Shown in pieces: positions 41,197-49,004 of a DNA stretch of 64,000 bases (the stretch's first letter is position 1; every line of letters begins with the position of its first letter). The notes under the pieces were generated by a model that was not told where the DNA came from, did no database searches, and saw nothing but the letters and a program-made list of their open reading frames with translations. The stretch is from Allobosea sp. Tri-44. GTDB lineage: Bacteria > Pseudomonadota > Alphaproteobacteria > Rhizobiales > Beijerinckiaceae. The stretch lies in assembly GCF_004123845.1 (NCBI RefSeq), contig NZ_NBDP01000005.1, forward strand, positions 1 through 64,000, given 5' to 3'. The position numbers and the translations under genes are program-made.

Positions 41197-41331
41197 AGAC
41201 ATTCGGCAGTTTAATAGCCTTCCCTCCCCTGTTCTTGGCAGTTCTTGATGTGGGTCGACGCTTCGCCGGCCCCGCACCGTGCGGATGATCCGCACCTCGA
41301 AATTGAAGTGCCAGAGAGAAGGAGAGATCGA

Positions 41332-42123
41332 ATGAACAAATTGATGATAGGGCTGGCCGTGGGCGCGAGCCTGCTCGCAGGCAGCATGGCCCATGCGGAA
41401 GACGACAAGCCGACGATCGTGCTCGTGCACGGGGCCTTCGCCGACGGCTCGAGCTGGAACGGCGTCATCAGCCGTCTTGAGAGGGACGGCTACCCCGTCA
41501 TCGCTGCCGCCAACCCGCTGCGCAGCGTCAAGGGCGACGCGGCCTCCATCGCCGGTATCTTGTCGAGCCTGAAGGCCCCCGTCGTGCTCGTCGGGCACTC
41601 CTATGGCGGCTCGGTCATAAGCGAAGCTGCCGCCGGCAAGCCAAACGTGAAGGCGCTCGTCTACGTGGCCGCCTTCGCGCCAGATGTCGGGGACACCGGT
41701 GCCGGTCTATCCGGCAAGTTCCCCGGCAGCACGCTCGGGCCCACACTGGGGCAACCGGTACCGCTCGAAGGCGGCGGCAACGACCTCTACATCCGGCAGG
41801 ACAAGTTCCGGGCTCAATTCGCCGCGGACGTCCCAAAGGACGAGGCGTGGCGGATGGCTGCGACGCAGCGCCCCATCACCGAAGCGGCGCTGAACGAGCC
41901 ATCGACTGCGCCAGCCTGGAAGACGATCCCCTCCTGGTTCGTCTATGGCGACAGGGACAAGAACATTCCGCCCGCGGTCAACGCCTTCATGGCCGAGCGC
42001 GCACATTCCCGGGGAACCACCGTGATCAAGGGCGGCTCGCACGTCGTGATGGTCTCTCATCCCGACACGGTGACGCGGGTGATCGAGAAGGCGGCCGAAG
42101 CAGCGGTCTCGGTCACGCAGTGA
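41332..42123 (+). CDS. Exported alpha/beta hydrolase
   Basis: The 263-residue protein has a Sec signal peptide (MNKLMIGLAVGASLLAGSMAHA) and then a compact esterase/lipase-like domain: TIVLVHGAFADGSSWN, the nucleophile elbow VLVGHSYGGSV (Ser), YVAAFAPDVGD, acid in FVYGDRDKNIPP and the histidine in KGGSHVVMVSHP. It resembles the salicylate-esterase-like and putative signal-peptide hydrolases common in soil bacteria. A GAAGGAGAG ribosome binding site lies upstream of ATG 41332. It is probably activated through site E. Confidence 0.9.
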   Translation: MNKLMIGLAVGASLLAGSMAHAEDDKPTIVLVHGAFADGSSWNGVISRLERDGYPVIAAANPLRSVKGDAASIAGILSSLKAPVVLVGHSYGGSVISEAAAGKPNVKALVYVAAFAPDVGDTGAGLSGKFPGSTLGPTLGQPVPLEGGGNDLYIRQDKFRAQFAADVPKDEAWRMAATQRPITEAALNEPSTAPAWKTIPSWFVYGDRDKNIPPAVNAFMAERAHSRGTTVIKGGSHVVMVSHPDTVTRVIEKAAEAAVSVTQ

Positions 42124-42132
42124 CGCCGAATA

Positions 42133-42156
42133 CAGGGCGCCGCGCGCGGCGCCCTG
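42133..42156. terminator. Perfect 24-bp GC palindrome after the hydrolase gene
   Basis: The segment is CAGGGCGCCGCG followed directly by its reverse complement, a perfect palindrome starting nine bases after the stop codon. It could form a strong hairpin that ends transcription, but only a short TCTT follows, so it is not a textbook intrinsic terminator; a protein-binding or mRNA-stabilising role is possible. Confidence 0.45.
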
Positions 42157-42324
42157 CCATCTTGGCGGGCAAGAAAAGGCAGATCCGTCACCTGCCGGAG
42201 CAACTGGTCTCACCGTCGGGATGCTGCTGCGCACTGCGCCGCTGGAAGGCTTCGACTTAGCTGAAGCCGAGCCGCCATGGCCATCCAGAGTATCGGCGAC
42301 AAGTTCACACCAAGATGATCTTGC

Positions 42325-42362
42325 TCATACCAAGATATGATCCAGAAAGCCGCCGGCATAAT
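42325..42362 (+). promoter_or_regulatory. TCATAC-N4-GTATGA-type site C with a -10 hexamer, upstream of the bicupin gene
   Basis: TCATAC-CAAG-ATATGA at 42325-42340 has one mismatch. After 16 bp comes CATAAT (42357-42362), five of six matches to the -10 consensus. A partly overlapping direct repeat, ACCAAGATGATC / ACCAAGATATGATC, begins at 42309, adding a second related half-site. The start codon of the bicupin gene lies 72 bp beyond the -10. Confidence 0.55.
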
Positions 42363-42433
42363 TGGCTTCCGGCGCAGATGATAAGAAATCAGCAAGACGG
42401 GCGAACGGCCCGCCAATCCAAAGGAGAGACGTC

Positions 42434-43624
42434 ATGGATCCCATTTCACGTCGCCACATGCTGGCAGTGACCGCCGCCGGAGGCCTCCTCACGACGACCA
42501 TCGGCGGCAACGCGCAGTCTGGCCTGCCCCGGTTCAGGGCTGGGGATGGCGGATACGCGCGACAGGCGGTCGAGCTGCCTCCGGGCGAGAAGGTCGCGTA
42601 TCACGATCCCAAGGACGTGGCTGAGATGCCCGATTTCCGCTTCTCGCTCGACGGCAACGTCCCGAAGGTCACCTCCGGCGGCTGGGCGAAGGAGGCGACC
42701 GTCCACCAGTTCCCGATCAGCAAGGGGATCGCTGGCGTACACATGTTCCTCGAACCGGGCGCCTCGCGCGAGCTGCACTGGCACGCCATCGCCGCCGAAT
42801 GGGCCTTTGTCATAGAAGGCCGCTGTCAGACGGTCGTTCTCGATCCGTCAGGTGCGAGCGAGATCAACAATTACGGGCCAGGCGATCTCTGGTTCTTCCC
42901 GAAGGGCCACGGCCATTCGATCCAGACGATCGGCGACAAGCCCTGCCATTTCATCCTGTCCTTCGACAACGGCGCCTTTTCCGAGCACGGAACCTTCTCG
43001 ATCACGGACTGGATCGATGTCGCGCCCAAGGACATGCTGGCGCTCAACTTCGGTGTGCCGAAGGATGTCTTCGATGCCTTCCCGAACGGCGAGACCTACA
43101 TCCAGGCGGGACCGGTGCTGCCGGCGTCGGATGCCCTCGACGCACCCTGGCCCAAGGAGTCGACGCACAAGTTCAGCCTGTTGCGCGACAACCGTGCGGT
43201 GCGCGACTTCGACGGCGGCACCTTCCGCCTGGCGACGGTCGATGAATGGCCGATCTCCAAGTCGATGTCCGGCGGCGTGATGGTCATCAAGCCGGGTGCG
43301 ATGCGGAAACTGCACTGGAACGTGAACGCCAACGAATGGCATTATTACCTGCGCGGCAAGGGGCAGGTGGCGCTCTTCGGCTCGGGCGGGCGCGGCAAGG
43401 TCGCCGAGTTCAAGCCGGGCGACGTCGCTTACATCCCGCAGGGCTTCGGCCACGCGATCAAGAATGTCGGCGATGAAGACCTCGAGATCGTGCAGACCTG
43501 GGATAACGGCAAGTTCGAGGAAATCGATCTCGACAAGTGGGTGAATTCCAGCCCGCGCTATCTGTTGGGCAACAATTTCGCCGGAGTGCCCGACGCGACG
43601 ATCACCAGTCTCAAGCGGACGTAA
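42434..43624 (+). CDS. Oxalate decarboxylase-like bicupin with altered second metal site
   Basis: The 396-residue protein has a Tat-like signal (SRRHMLAVTAAGGLL) and two cupin domains. The N-terminal site keeps all four Mn ligands of OxdC: His115, His117, Glu122 (ELHWHAIAAEW) and His161 (PKGHGHSIQ). The lid SEN of B. subtilis OxdC reads SEH here (Ser183, Glu184, His185), keeping the key Glu. In the C-terminal site, KLHWNVNANEW has Asn296 in place of the second His; His294, Glu301 and His340 remain. It would turn oxalate into formate and CO2 or act on a related acid. GGAGAGACGTC precedes ATG 42434. Confidence 0.88.
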   Translation: MDPISRRHMLAVTAAGGLLTTTIGGNAQSGLPRFRAGDGGYARQAVELPPGEKVAYHDPKDVAEMPDFRFSLDGNVPKVTSGGWAKEATVHQFPISKGIAGVHMFLEPGASRELHWHAIAAEWAFVIEGRCQTVVLDPSGASEINNYGPGDLWFFPKGHGHSIQTIGDKPCHFILSFDNGAFSEHGTFSITDWIDVAPKDMLALNFGVPKDVFDAFPNGETYIQAGPVLPASDALDAPWPKESTHKFSLLRDNRAVRDFDGGTFRLATVDEWPISKSMSGGVMVIKPGAMRKLHWNVNANEWHYYLRGKGQVALFGSGGRGKVAEFKPGDVAYIPQGFGHAIKNVGDEDLEIVQTWDNGKFEEIDLDKWVNSSPRYLLGNNFAGVPDATITSLKRT

Positions 43625-43839
43625 TCTCGCCGGTTTCGGAGCGGCGCCAGCCTCAGATCCCACTCGATGCTAGCGGCAACTGCAAAGCACCTGATTGGGC
43701 CATAACTCGGCTGGCGCCATTCCTATGCCCACAAGGCCAGCGGCCGACCGATGCCCGCGCTGGTAGGATACGAGCTTCGATGGACTTACGATTGGAACCT
43801 TAGTCACTGCTATGGGTTCCCCGACCATGGTGGGGTCCC

Positions 43840-44070
43840 ATGTCAAAAACAACGCTCGAAAGCACGATCCTGAAACTTGCACATCGCTACGCGGAACCTG
43901 CCGATCTGTTGAAGGCCGTCCGCAAGGAGCATCCGGTCGCCACCAAAAAGGACATTATCCATGCGGCGTTGCGCACGATGATCGAAGCTGCGGAAAGCGA
44001 GGGCGGCGTTGCCCGTCACCTGCATCGACTTGTCATGGATAACCGCAGCGGCGAGTTCGAAGGCGCATAA
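43840..44070 (+). CDS. Small helical hypothetical protein
   Basis: A 76-residue protein (MSKTTLESTILKLAHRYAEP...ATKKDIIHAALRTMIEAAES) looks fully helical and charged, with codon use like the neighbouring genes. I do not recognise a family. It stands alone between the bicupin gene and a gene-free stretch. Homologues in other Hyphomicrobiales would confirm it. Confidence 0.55.
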   Translation: MSKTTLESTILKLAHRYAEPADLLKAVRKEHPVATKKDIIHAALRTMIEAAESEGGVARHLHRLVMDNRSGEFEGA

Positions 44071-44556
44071 ACGTAAGAACCCACCTGGCCTCGCTCTACA
44101 ATACGGGTTTGAAGTCGGCATCAGCAAACGCGGCTAGGCGCGGCAAATCTCGACTTCAGTTGCTTGACCGAGATGTCCATTTGCAGGCTTAGACTCAGCG
44201 TCCGCTGCTGGCGCACTGTCTACCAGCGCCACCGTGTCGCAGCGGGCCACTGTTCGGTATGGACAGCCATCAGGCTTCCGCACACTCCACACGGCCCGGA
44301 CTTGCCGGCGAACGCCGCGAAAGTCCATCAATCGGCGGCGGGCCAGCGACCGTCGCTGCCCGCGCTTTGAGCTGACGTTAGAGCAGGGCTCAACGGCCGA
44401 CACTCAGCGCCCTCGCTTGATCGTCCAGACATCTGGCAGGGAAAGTGCCGACGGAGCAGTGGCGACAAGCATCCGTCGACGCCTTTCCCGAAGCGTTCCT
44501 TCCGCGGCACCGTCAGCCAGTGCGAGCCCGCCTTCAGGGGCCGTACTCGTCGCCGC
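44071..44556. other. Intergenic region, no gene recognised
   Basis: This 486-bp stretch between the small hypothetical and the FAH-family gene has several open frames on both strands, none with start signals or family resemblance. A GTCCGCT string at about 44199 recalls the dispersed repeat near 136-228. It may be a decayed gene region. Confidence 0.4.
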
Positions 44557-45261
44557 TCAAACCACCTTGGCGCGCAAGGTACCGATGCCCTCGATATGAC
44601 CTTCCATGATATCGCCGCGCACGATCGCACCGACGCCGGAGGGGGTGCCCGACATGATCAGGTCGCCCGGCTGAAGCTCGAACAGGCCGGAAAGATATGA
44701 GATCATCTCCGGCACCTTCCAGATCATGTGGTTCAGGTCGCCCTGCTGGCGGATCTCGCCGTTGACCTTGAGCCAGATCGCCCCGTTCTCGGGATGGCCA
44801 ATCGTGCTCGCCGGAACGATCTCGCCCATCGGCGCCGAATGTTCGAAGGCCTTGCCGATCTCCCAGGGCCGGCTCGCCTTCTTGCACTCGTCCTGCAGGT
44901 CGCGCCGGGTCATGTCGAGGCCGACGGCATAGCCGTACACATGGTCGAGGGCGTCCTCGACGGGAATGTCCTTACCGCCCTTGGCGAGGGCGACGATCAT
45001 CTCGATTTCGTGGTGAACATTGCTGCTGCGCGGCGGATAGGGGAAGTCGCCGCCGTCGAGGACGACATTGTCGGGGTTCTTCTGGAAGAAGAAGGGCGCC
45101 TCGCGGGTCGGGTCTCCGCCCATCTCGATCGTGTGGGCGGCATAGTTGCGGCCGACGCAATAGATGCGGTGAACCGGGAAGCGGCTTTGCGTCCCGCGCA
45201 CGGGAAGCGAAACCGGCACCGGGGCCTGGACGACATGGTTCTGAGGCGTGGCGATGTTCAT
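44557..45261 (-). CDS. Fumarylacetoacetate hydrolase family enzyme (fumarylpyruvate hydrolase-like)
   Basis: The 234-residue protein contains one FAH catalytic domain: IYCVGRNYAAHTIEMGGDP, the metal-binding VHHEIEMIVAL (Glu-x-Glu), DMTRRDLQDECKK and the C-terminal LIMSGTPSGVGAIVRGD. Short family members cleave fumarylpyruvate or decarboxylate 2-oxo acids. It is the last gene of the ABC operon, 32 bp after the permease gene at 45294, so it likely acts on whatever the importer brings in or a breakdown product. Confidence 0.88.
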   Translation of the reverse strand: MNIATPQNHVVQAPVPVSLPVRGTQSRFPVHRIYCVGRNYAAHTIEMGGDPTREAPFFFQKNPDNVVLDGGDFPYPPRSSNVHHEIEMIVALAKGGKDIPVEDALDHVYGYAVGLDMTRRDLQDECKKASRPWEIGKAFEHSAPMGEIVPASTIGHPENGAIWLKVNGEIRQQGDLNHMIWKVPEMISYLSGLFELQPGDLIMSGTPSGVGAIVRGDIMEGHIEGIGTLRAKVV

Positions 45262-45293
45262 CTTGCAGGATCCTTCGTTGGCAAGAGGGTTGG

Positions 45294-46046
45294 TCAGCGC
45301 GAGGCGGCGTAATAGGCGAATCGACGTTCGAGCCCGGCCAGCAATTCGTTGAGGGTGAAGGCGAAGCTGAAGAGCACGAGCAGCAGCGCCCAGAAATGCT
45401 CCATCAGGAAATGCGACTGGTAGATCTCGAACAGCGTGCCGAAGCCGACGACGGAGACAAGCAACTGTCCGATGACCACGCCCTTGACGGCGCGGATCAT
45501 GCCCAACCGGATGCCAGCCAGGATTTCGGGCAGCGCCGCCCAGAGATAGATCCGGCTGAAGGCCTGCCAGCCATTGGCGCCGAAGCTGCGCGCCATCTCG
45601 ACCAGCGAGGGTGAAATGGCGCGGACGCCAGCGCGAGTGTTGAGGACGATGATCCACATCGAGAACAGGACGACGACGAGGACGATCGTCGTCTCGCCGA
45701 GCCCGAACAGCACCATGATCACCGGGACCAGTGCGCTGAGGGGCGCCGAGAGGAAGAGGTTCACCCAGGGCAGGAGCAGCCGGTCGGCGATGACCGAGCG
45801 GCCCATCAGGATCCCCAGCGGTACGCCGATGCCGATCGCGATGGCATTGCCGAGCAGGAAGGCGCGGCCGGTGATCAGGAGCGCGTCGAGGAACGAAGCG
45901 GTCGGGACGATCTCGAAGACGCGCCAGATAATGCGCGACAGCGGCGGCAGGATGAAGCCGGCGTCGGTATGGCCGGCGATCTCCCAGATCACGGCCCAGA
46001 CGATCAGCGATGTCATCATGGGAAGGCGGATGCCGGAAATGACCAT
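45294..46046 (-). CDS. ABC transporter permease (SsuC/TauC type), second copy
   Basis: The 250-residue inner-membrane protein has about six TM helices and the EAA-loop region EMARSFGANGWQAFSRIYLWAALPEILAGIRLG typical of NitT/TauT permeases. It lies 9 bp after the ATPase gene. With the other permease gene at 46880 it would form a heterodimeric channel, less usual than the homodimers common in this family. Confidence 0.9.
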   Translation of the reverse strand: MVISGIRLPMMTSLIVWAVIWEIAGHTDAGFILPPLSRIIWRVFEIVPTASFLDALLITGRAFLLGNAIAIGIGVPLGILMGRSVIADRLLLPWVNLFLSAPLSALVPVIMVLFGLGETTIVLVVVLFSMWIIVLNTRAGVRAISPSLVEMARSFGANGWQAFSRIYLWAALPEILAGIRLGMIRAVKGVVIGQLLVSVVGFGTLFEIYQSHFLMEHFWALLLVLFSFAFTLNELLAGLERRFAYYAASR

Positions 46047-46055
46047 GGCCGCCCC

Positions 46056-46883
46056 CTAATCCAGGTAGTGCTTGAGCTGCTGCCAGATATCCTCGACGAC
46101 ATCGAGATAGGCACTGTCGCGCCTGATCTTCTCCGGGTCGCCGCCGCGCACGATCCTCGGCTCGATGATCGCCGAGACGCGGCTCGGCCGGCGCGAGAGC
46201 AGTGCGATCCGATCCGAGACGTAGACCGCCTCTTCGATGCTGTGCGTCACGAAGATGAACGACTTGCCCTCGTTGGCGACGAGTTCGAGCAGCTCCTCCT
46301 GGAACTTGCGGCGCGTCTGCTCATCGACGGCCGAGAACGGCTCGTCCATCAGCACGACCTTGGCGTCGACCGCGAGCGCCCGGGCAAGGCCGACGCGCTG
46401 GCGCATGCCACCCGAGAGCTCGTGCGGATATTTCCGCTCGAAGCCCTTGAGGCCGACGCGCGCGATGTGGCGCTCGGCGATCGCCTCGCGCTCGCTATGG
46501 GCGACGCCGCGCAGCTCGAGCCCGAAGGCGACGTTGCGGATGACGCTCGCCCAGGGCATCAGCGCGAAATCCTGGAAGACGAAGGCGCGTTCGGGCCCCG
46601 GCCCCTTCACCTCGCGGCCGTCGACGAAGACCTGGCCGCCACTGGCCGGGATCAGGCCGGCGATGATCTTCAGGAGCGTGGTCTTGCCGCAGCCGGACGG
46701 GCCGAGCAGGGTCGTCAACCGACCTTCCGGAAAGTCCAGCGATATGCCGCTGAGCGCCTCGACGCCGCCGGCATAGGTCTTCGAGACACTCTTGACCTCG
46801 ACGATCGGCCGCGTGGCGAGCGGCGGGATCGGCGCGGAGCCGGACATCTGCCGCGGTTCAGCGGGGGCGATATTCGGGGTCAT
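46056..46883 (-). CDS. ABC transporter ATP-binding protein (NitT/TauT type)
   Basis: The 275-residue ATPase has Walker A GPSGCGKTT, a Q-loop in FVFQDFALMPW, the signature LSGGMRQRVGLARAL, Walker B VVLMDEPFSAVDE and the switch histidine in FVTHSIEEAV. It energises import by the two permeases encoded on either side. Its start overlaps the stop of the upstream permease gene by 4 bases (ATGA), so they are translationally coupled. Confidence 0.93.
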   Translation of the reverse strand: MTPNIAPAEPRQMSGSAPIPPLATRPIVEVKSVSKTYAGGVEALSGISLDFPEGRLTTLLGPSGCGKTTLLKIIAGLIPASGGQVFVDGREVKGPGPERAFVFQDFALMPWASVIRNVAFGLELRGVAHSEREAIAERHIARVGLKGFERKYPHELSGGMRQRVGLARALAVDAKVVLMDEPFSAVDEQTRRKFQEELLELVANEGKSFIFVTHSIEEAVYVSDRIALLSRRPSRVSAIIEPRIVRGGDPEKIRRDSAYLDVVEDIWQQLKHYLD

Positions 46884-47698
46884 GCGCGGCTCTCCGGTCG
46901 GAACAGGGTGACCTCGATCCGTTCCAGCAGCTCGATGAACAGGACCGAGAACACGATGATGGCGAGAATGGCCGCGTACATCTTCGGATAGTCGGCGACC
47001 GACTGGTTGTAGGAGATCACGTCGCCGATGCCGGTGGGCGTAATCAGCAACTCGGCGAGGATCACGCCGATGAAGGCGGCCGCGCAGCCGAGCCGGAGAC
47101 CGGCGAAGATCATCGGGCTCGCTGCGGGCAGGATGACGAGGCGGATGCTCTGGCTGCGCGTGGCAAGAAAGGATCGGCCCATTTCCAGAAGCGATTTCGG
47201 CGTGTTGCGCACCGCCCCGAGCGTGTTCAGCACGATGACCGGCATCGCCATGATGCAGACGGTCATGATCTTGGCGGTGAGCCCGATGCCGTAGGCGAAG
47301 GTCAGGACCGGGATGAGCGCGGCCAGCGGCGCCGCCTGGGCGATCACGAAGAGGGGTGCGATCAGCCATTCCGAAGGCTCGTGCAGACCCATCAGCACGC
47401 CGAGCGCCACGCCGAGCAGGACCGAAACGGCAAGGCCGATCACGAGCGGATGGAGTGTGATCAGGAAGGCCTTGTAGAGCGTTCCGTCGGCGATGATCGC
47501 ACTCAGGCCGCCCATGGTTTCGAGAAAGGTCGGGAAGGCCGGGCTCAATGGAATCCGCCCGGCATACTCCCAAAGCGCGAGCACCGCCGCGAAGGAAACC
47601 AGACGCAAGACGAGCGGGTGGATCAGCGCATCGCGCCAGTAGCTGGCCGGAGGCTCACGGCGCGTCGGGAGGGCAGTGGCAAGGTCGGAAATCTGCAA
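46880..47698 (-). CDS. ABC transporter permease (SsuC/TauC type), first copy
   Basis: The 272-residue membrane protein has about six TM helices and the EAA-type loop EMGRSFLATRSQSIRLVILPAASPMIFAGLRLGCAAAFIGVILAE. It follows the binding-protein gene by 92 bp. It differs clearly from the second permease, so this is not a recent tandem duplication. Confidence 0.9.
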   Translation of the reverse strand: MQISDLATALPTRREPPASYWRDALIHPLVLRLVSFAAVLALWEYAGRIPLSPAFPTFLETMGGLSAIIADGTLYKAFLITLHPLVIGLAVSVLLGVALGVLMGLHEPSEWLIAPLFVIAQAAPLAALIPVLTFAYGIGLTAKIMTVCIMAMPVIVLNTLGAVRNTPKSLLEMGRSFLATRSQSIRLVILPAASPMIFAGLRLGCAAAFIGVILAELLITPTGIGDVISYNQSVADYPKMYAAILAIIVFSVLFIELLERIEVTLFRPESRA

Positions 47699-47790
47699 GG
47701 GAGGTCACTCCGCTTGTGCGAGCCGCGTTGAGGGGTAGGCCGGGCCGTCATCGCCCGGCATGCCGGTTGGCTGGACAGGCGCGCGCTCGC

Positions 47791-48777
47791 CTAGCTGCCC
47801 AAGGCCTTGCGTGCCCGCTCGAGCGGCGCGAGATACCAGAAGTCCTCGACCTTCAGCTCCGCAGCTGGGCCCTGCATCTGTCCGGCCTCGGCGTAAAACT
47901 CGAAATCGGCCTTCGCGATTTCGGCGCTGCCGCCGGTCGGCGCATAGACGCCCTCCTTGGTCGCCATCGTGTAGAACTTGGTGATGCCCTCCAGCACCTC
48001 CTTGGGCTGGTCGGCCATCAGCTTGCGCTTGGTGCGCTCCTGTTCGACGATTCCCGGATTGGCCGCCATCTCCTGCCAGAGCCGCAGGAACTCGGTGACG
48101 ATGACGTCCACCTGCTTCTCGTTCTTCTTGATCCACTCGATCTGCCCAAACAGCGTCTCGTCGGAGGCGGGCTCGCTGACGCCGGGAAGAACGTGGAAGC
48201 GGTCGCCCGCCTTCTCGAGCAGCAGATTCTTGTTGGCGAGATCGACGATGGTGGCTTTGATCTGGCCCTTCATCATGCCGATGATCCGGTTCTCGGAACC
48301 GGGCACATAGCTGCGCTCGCCGAACTGGATGCCTTCGCGCTTGGCGATGATGTTGCCGATGGCCTCCGTCCCCGTCGCGCGGGCGTGGAAGGTGATCGGC
48401 TGGCCGTTCATGTCCTTCCACGATTTGTAGGACTTGTCGGCGACCGGGAAGAAGACGAGCCGCGTGCCCTGGAAGAGCACGCGTAGCGGTGCCTTGCTCT
48501 TCTGGACGACGGCATAGGGCGTGCCGATGCCCAGATCCGCCTGGCCGTTGATCACGGCCTGGATGGCGAGATCCTCCTTCGAGAAATGCGTCACCTGATA
48601 GTCGACGCCTTTCTCCTTGGCGCGCTCGAGCGCGACGATCATCGCAAGCGTCTCGGTCGACAGCACGTCTCCGAGCGCCACCCGGACCTTGCTCTGTGCC
48701 TGCGCGGCCACGCTCCCGACCGTCAGGGCGGCGGCGACGGCGAACACGGCGGACAGCCTTCTTCCCAAGAGCTTCAT
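47791..48777 (-). CDS. ABC transporter substrate-binding protein (NitT/TauT-like)
   Basis: The 328-residue protein has a Sec signal peptide (MKLLGRRLSAVFAVAAALTVGSVAAQA) and an SsuA/THI5-like fold: KVRVALGDVLSTETLAMIVALERAKEKGVDYQVTHF and DLAIQAVINGQADLGIGTPYAVVQK, where the second phrase is the ligand-cleft signature of aliphatic sulfonate, taurine and pyrimidine-precursor binders. The ligand is unknown. The linked FAH-family enzyme hints at an aromatic or carboxylic acid substrate rather than a sulfonate. First gene of the operon. Confidence 0.88.
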   Translation of the reverse strand: MKLLGRRLSAVFAVAAALTVGSVAAQAQSKVRVALGDVLSTETLAMIVALERAKEKGVDYQVTHFSKEDLAIQAVINGQADLGIGTPYAVVQKSKAPLRVLFQGTRLVFFPVADKSYKSWKDMNGQPITFHARATGTEAIGNIIAKREGIQFGERSYVPGSENRIIGMMKGQIKATIVDLANKNLLLEKAGDRFHVLPGVSEPASDETLFGQIEWIKKNEKQVDVIVTEFLRLWQEMAANPGIVEQERTKRKLMADQPKEVLEGITKFYTMATKEGVYAPTGGSAEIAKADFEFYAEAGQMQGPAAELKVEDFWYLAPLERARKALGS

Positions 48778-48819
48778 GACGACTCCTCCCAGAGTTCGGT
48801 TTGGTCTTTTTGCGCGATC

Positions 48820-48831
48820 TGGTCGCAACCA
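48820..48831. promoter_or_regulatory. Palindrome TGGT-N4-ACCA near the ABC operon promoter
   Basis: TGGTCGCAACCA is a short palindrome of the TGGT/ACCA kind favoured by FadR-type GntR regulators, though with a 4-bp rather than 3-bp centre. It lies 43 bp upstream of the binding-protein gene and shares CAACCAATT with the second site at 48930. Confidence 0.4.
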
Positions 48832-48929
48832 ATTTTATTTTGGGCAATGTCATACTGCATATTGATCATGTCAAGGCCGGAATGACTTCTAAATTGACCG
48901 GGAATTCGGTTCGCGGGTGTGGATTGTTT

Positions 48930-48950
48930 CAACCAATTGCAAAATGGTTG
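48930..48950. promoter_or_regulatory. Palindrome CAACCA...TGGTTG near the regulator gene
   Basis: CAACCA at 48930-48935 pairs with TGGTTG at 48945-48950. It repeats the CAACCAATT core of the site at 48826, so the two are probably operators for the divergent FCD-type regulator. Confidence 0.45.
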
Positions 48951-49004
48951 CAATCGTTGCGCATCCGTGGAATCAAGGTGCTGTCACTCACCACCGGTCG
49001 CCGC

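Noticed and set aside
48851..48866. TCATAC-TGCA-TATTGA as a sixth copy of the shared site
   Set aside because: The second hexamer has three mismatches, and the region already has better palindromes for the divergent FCD regulator.
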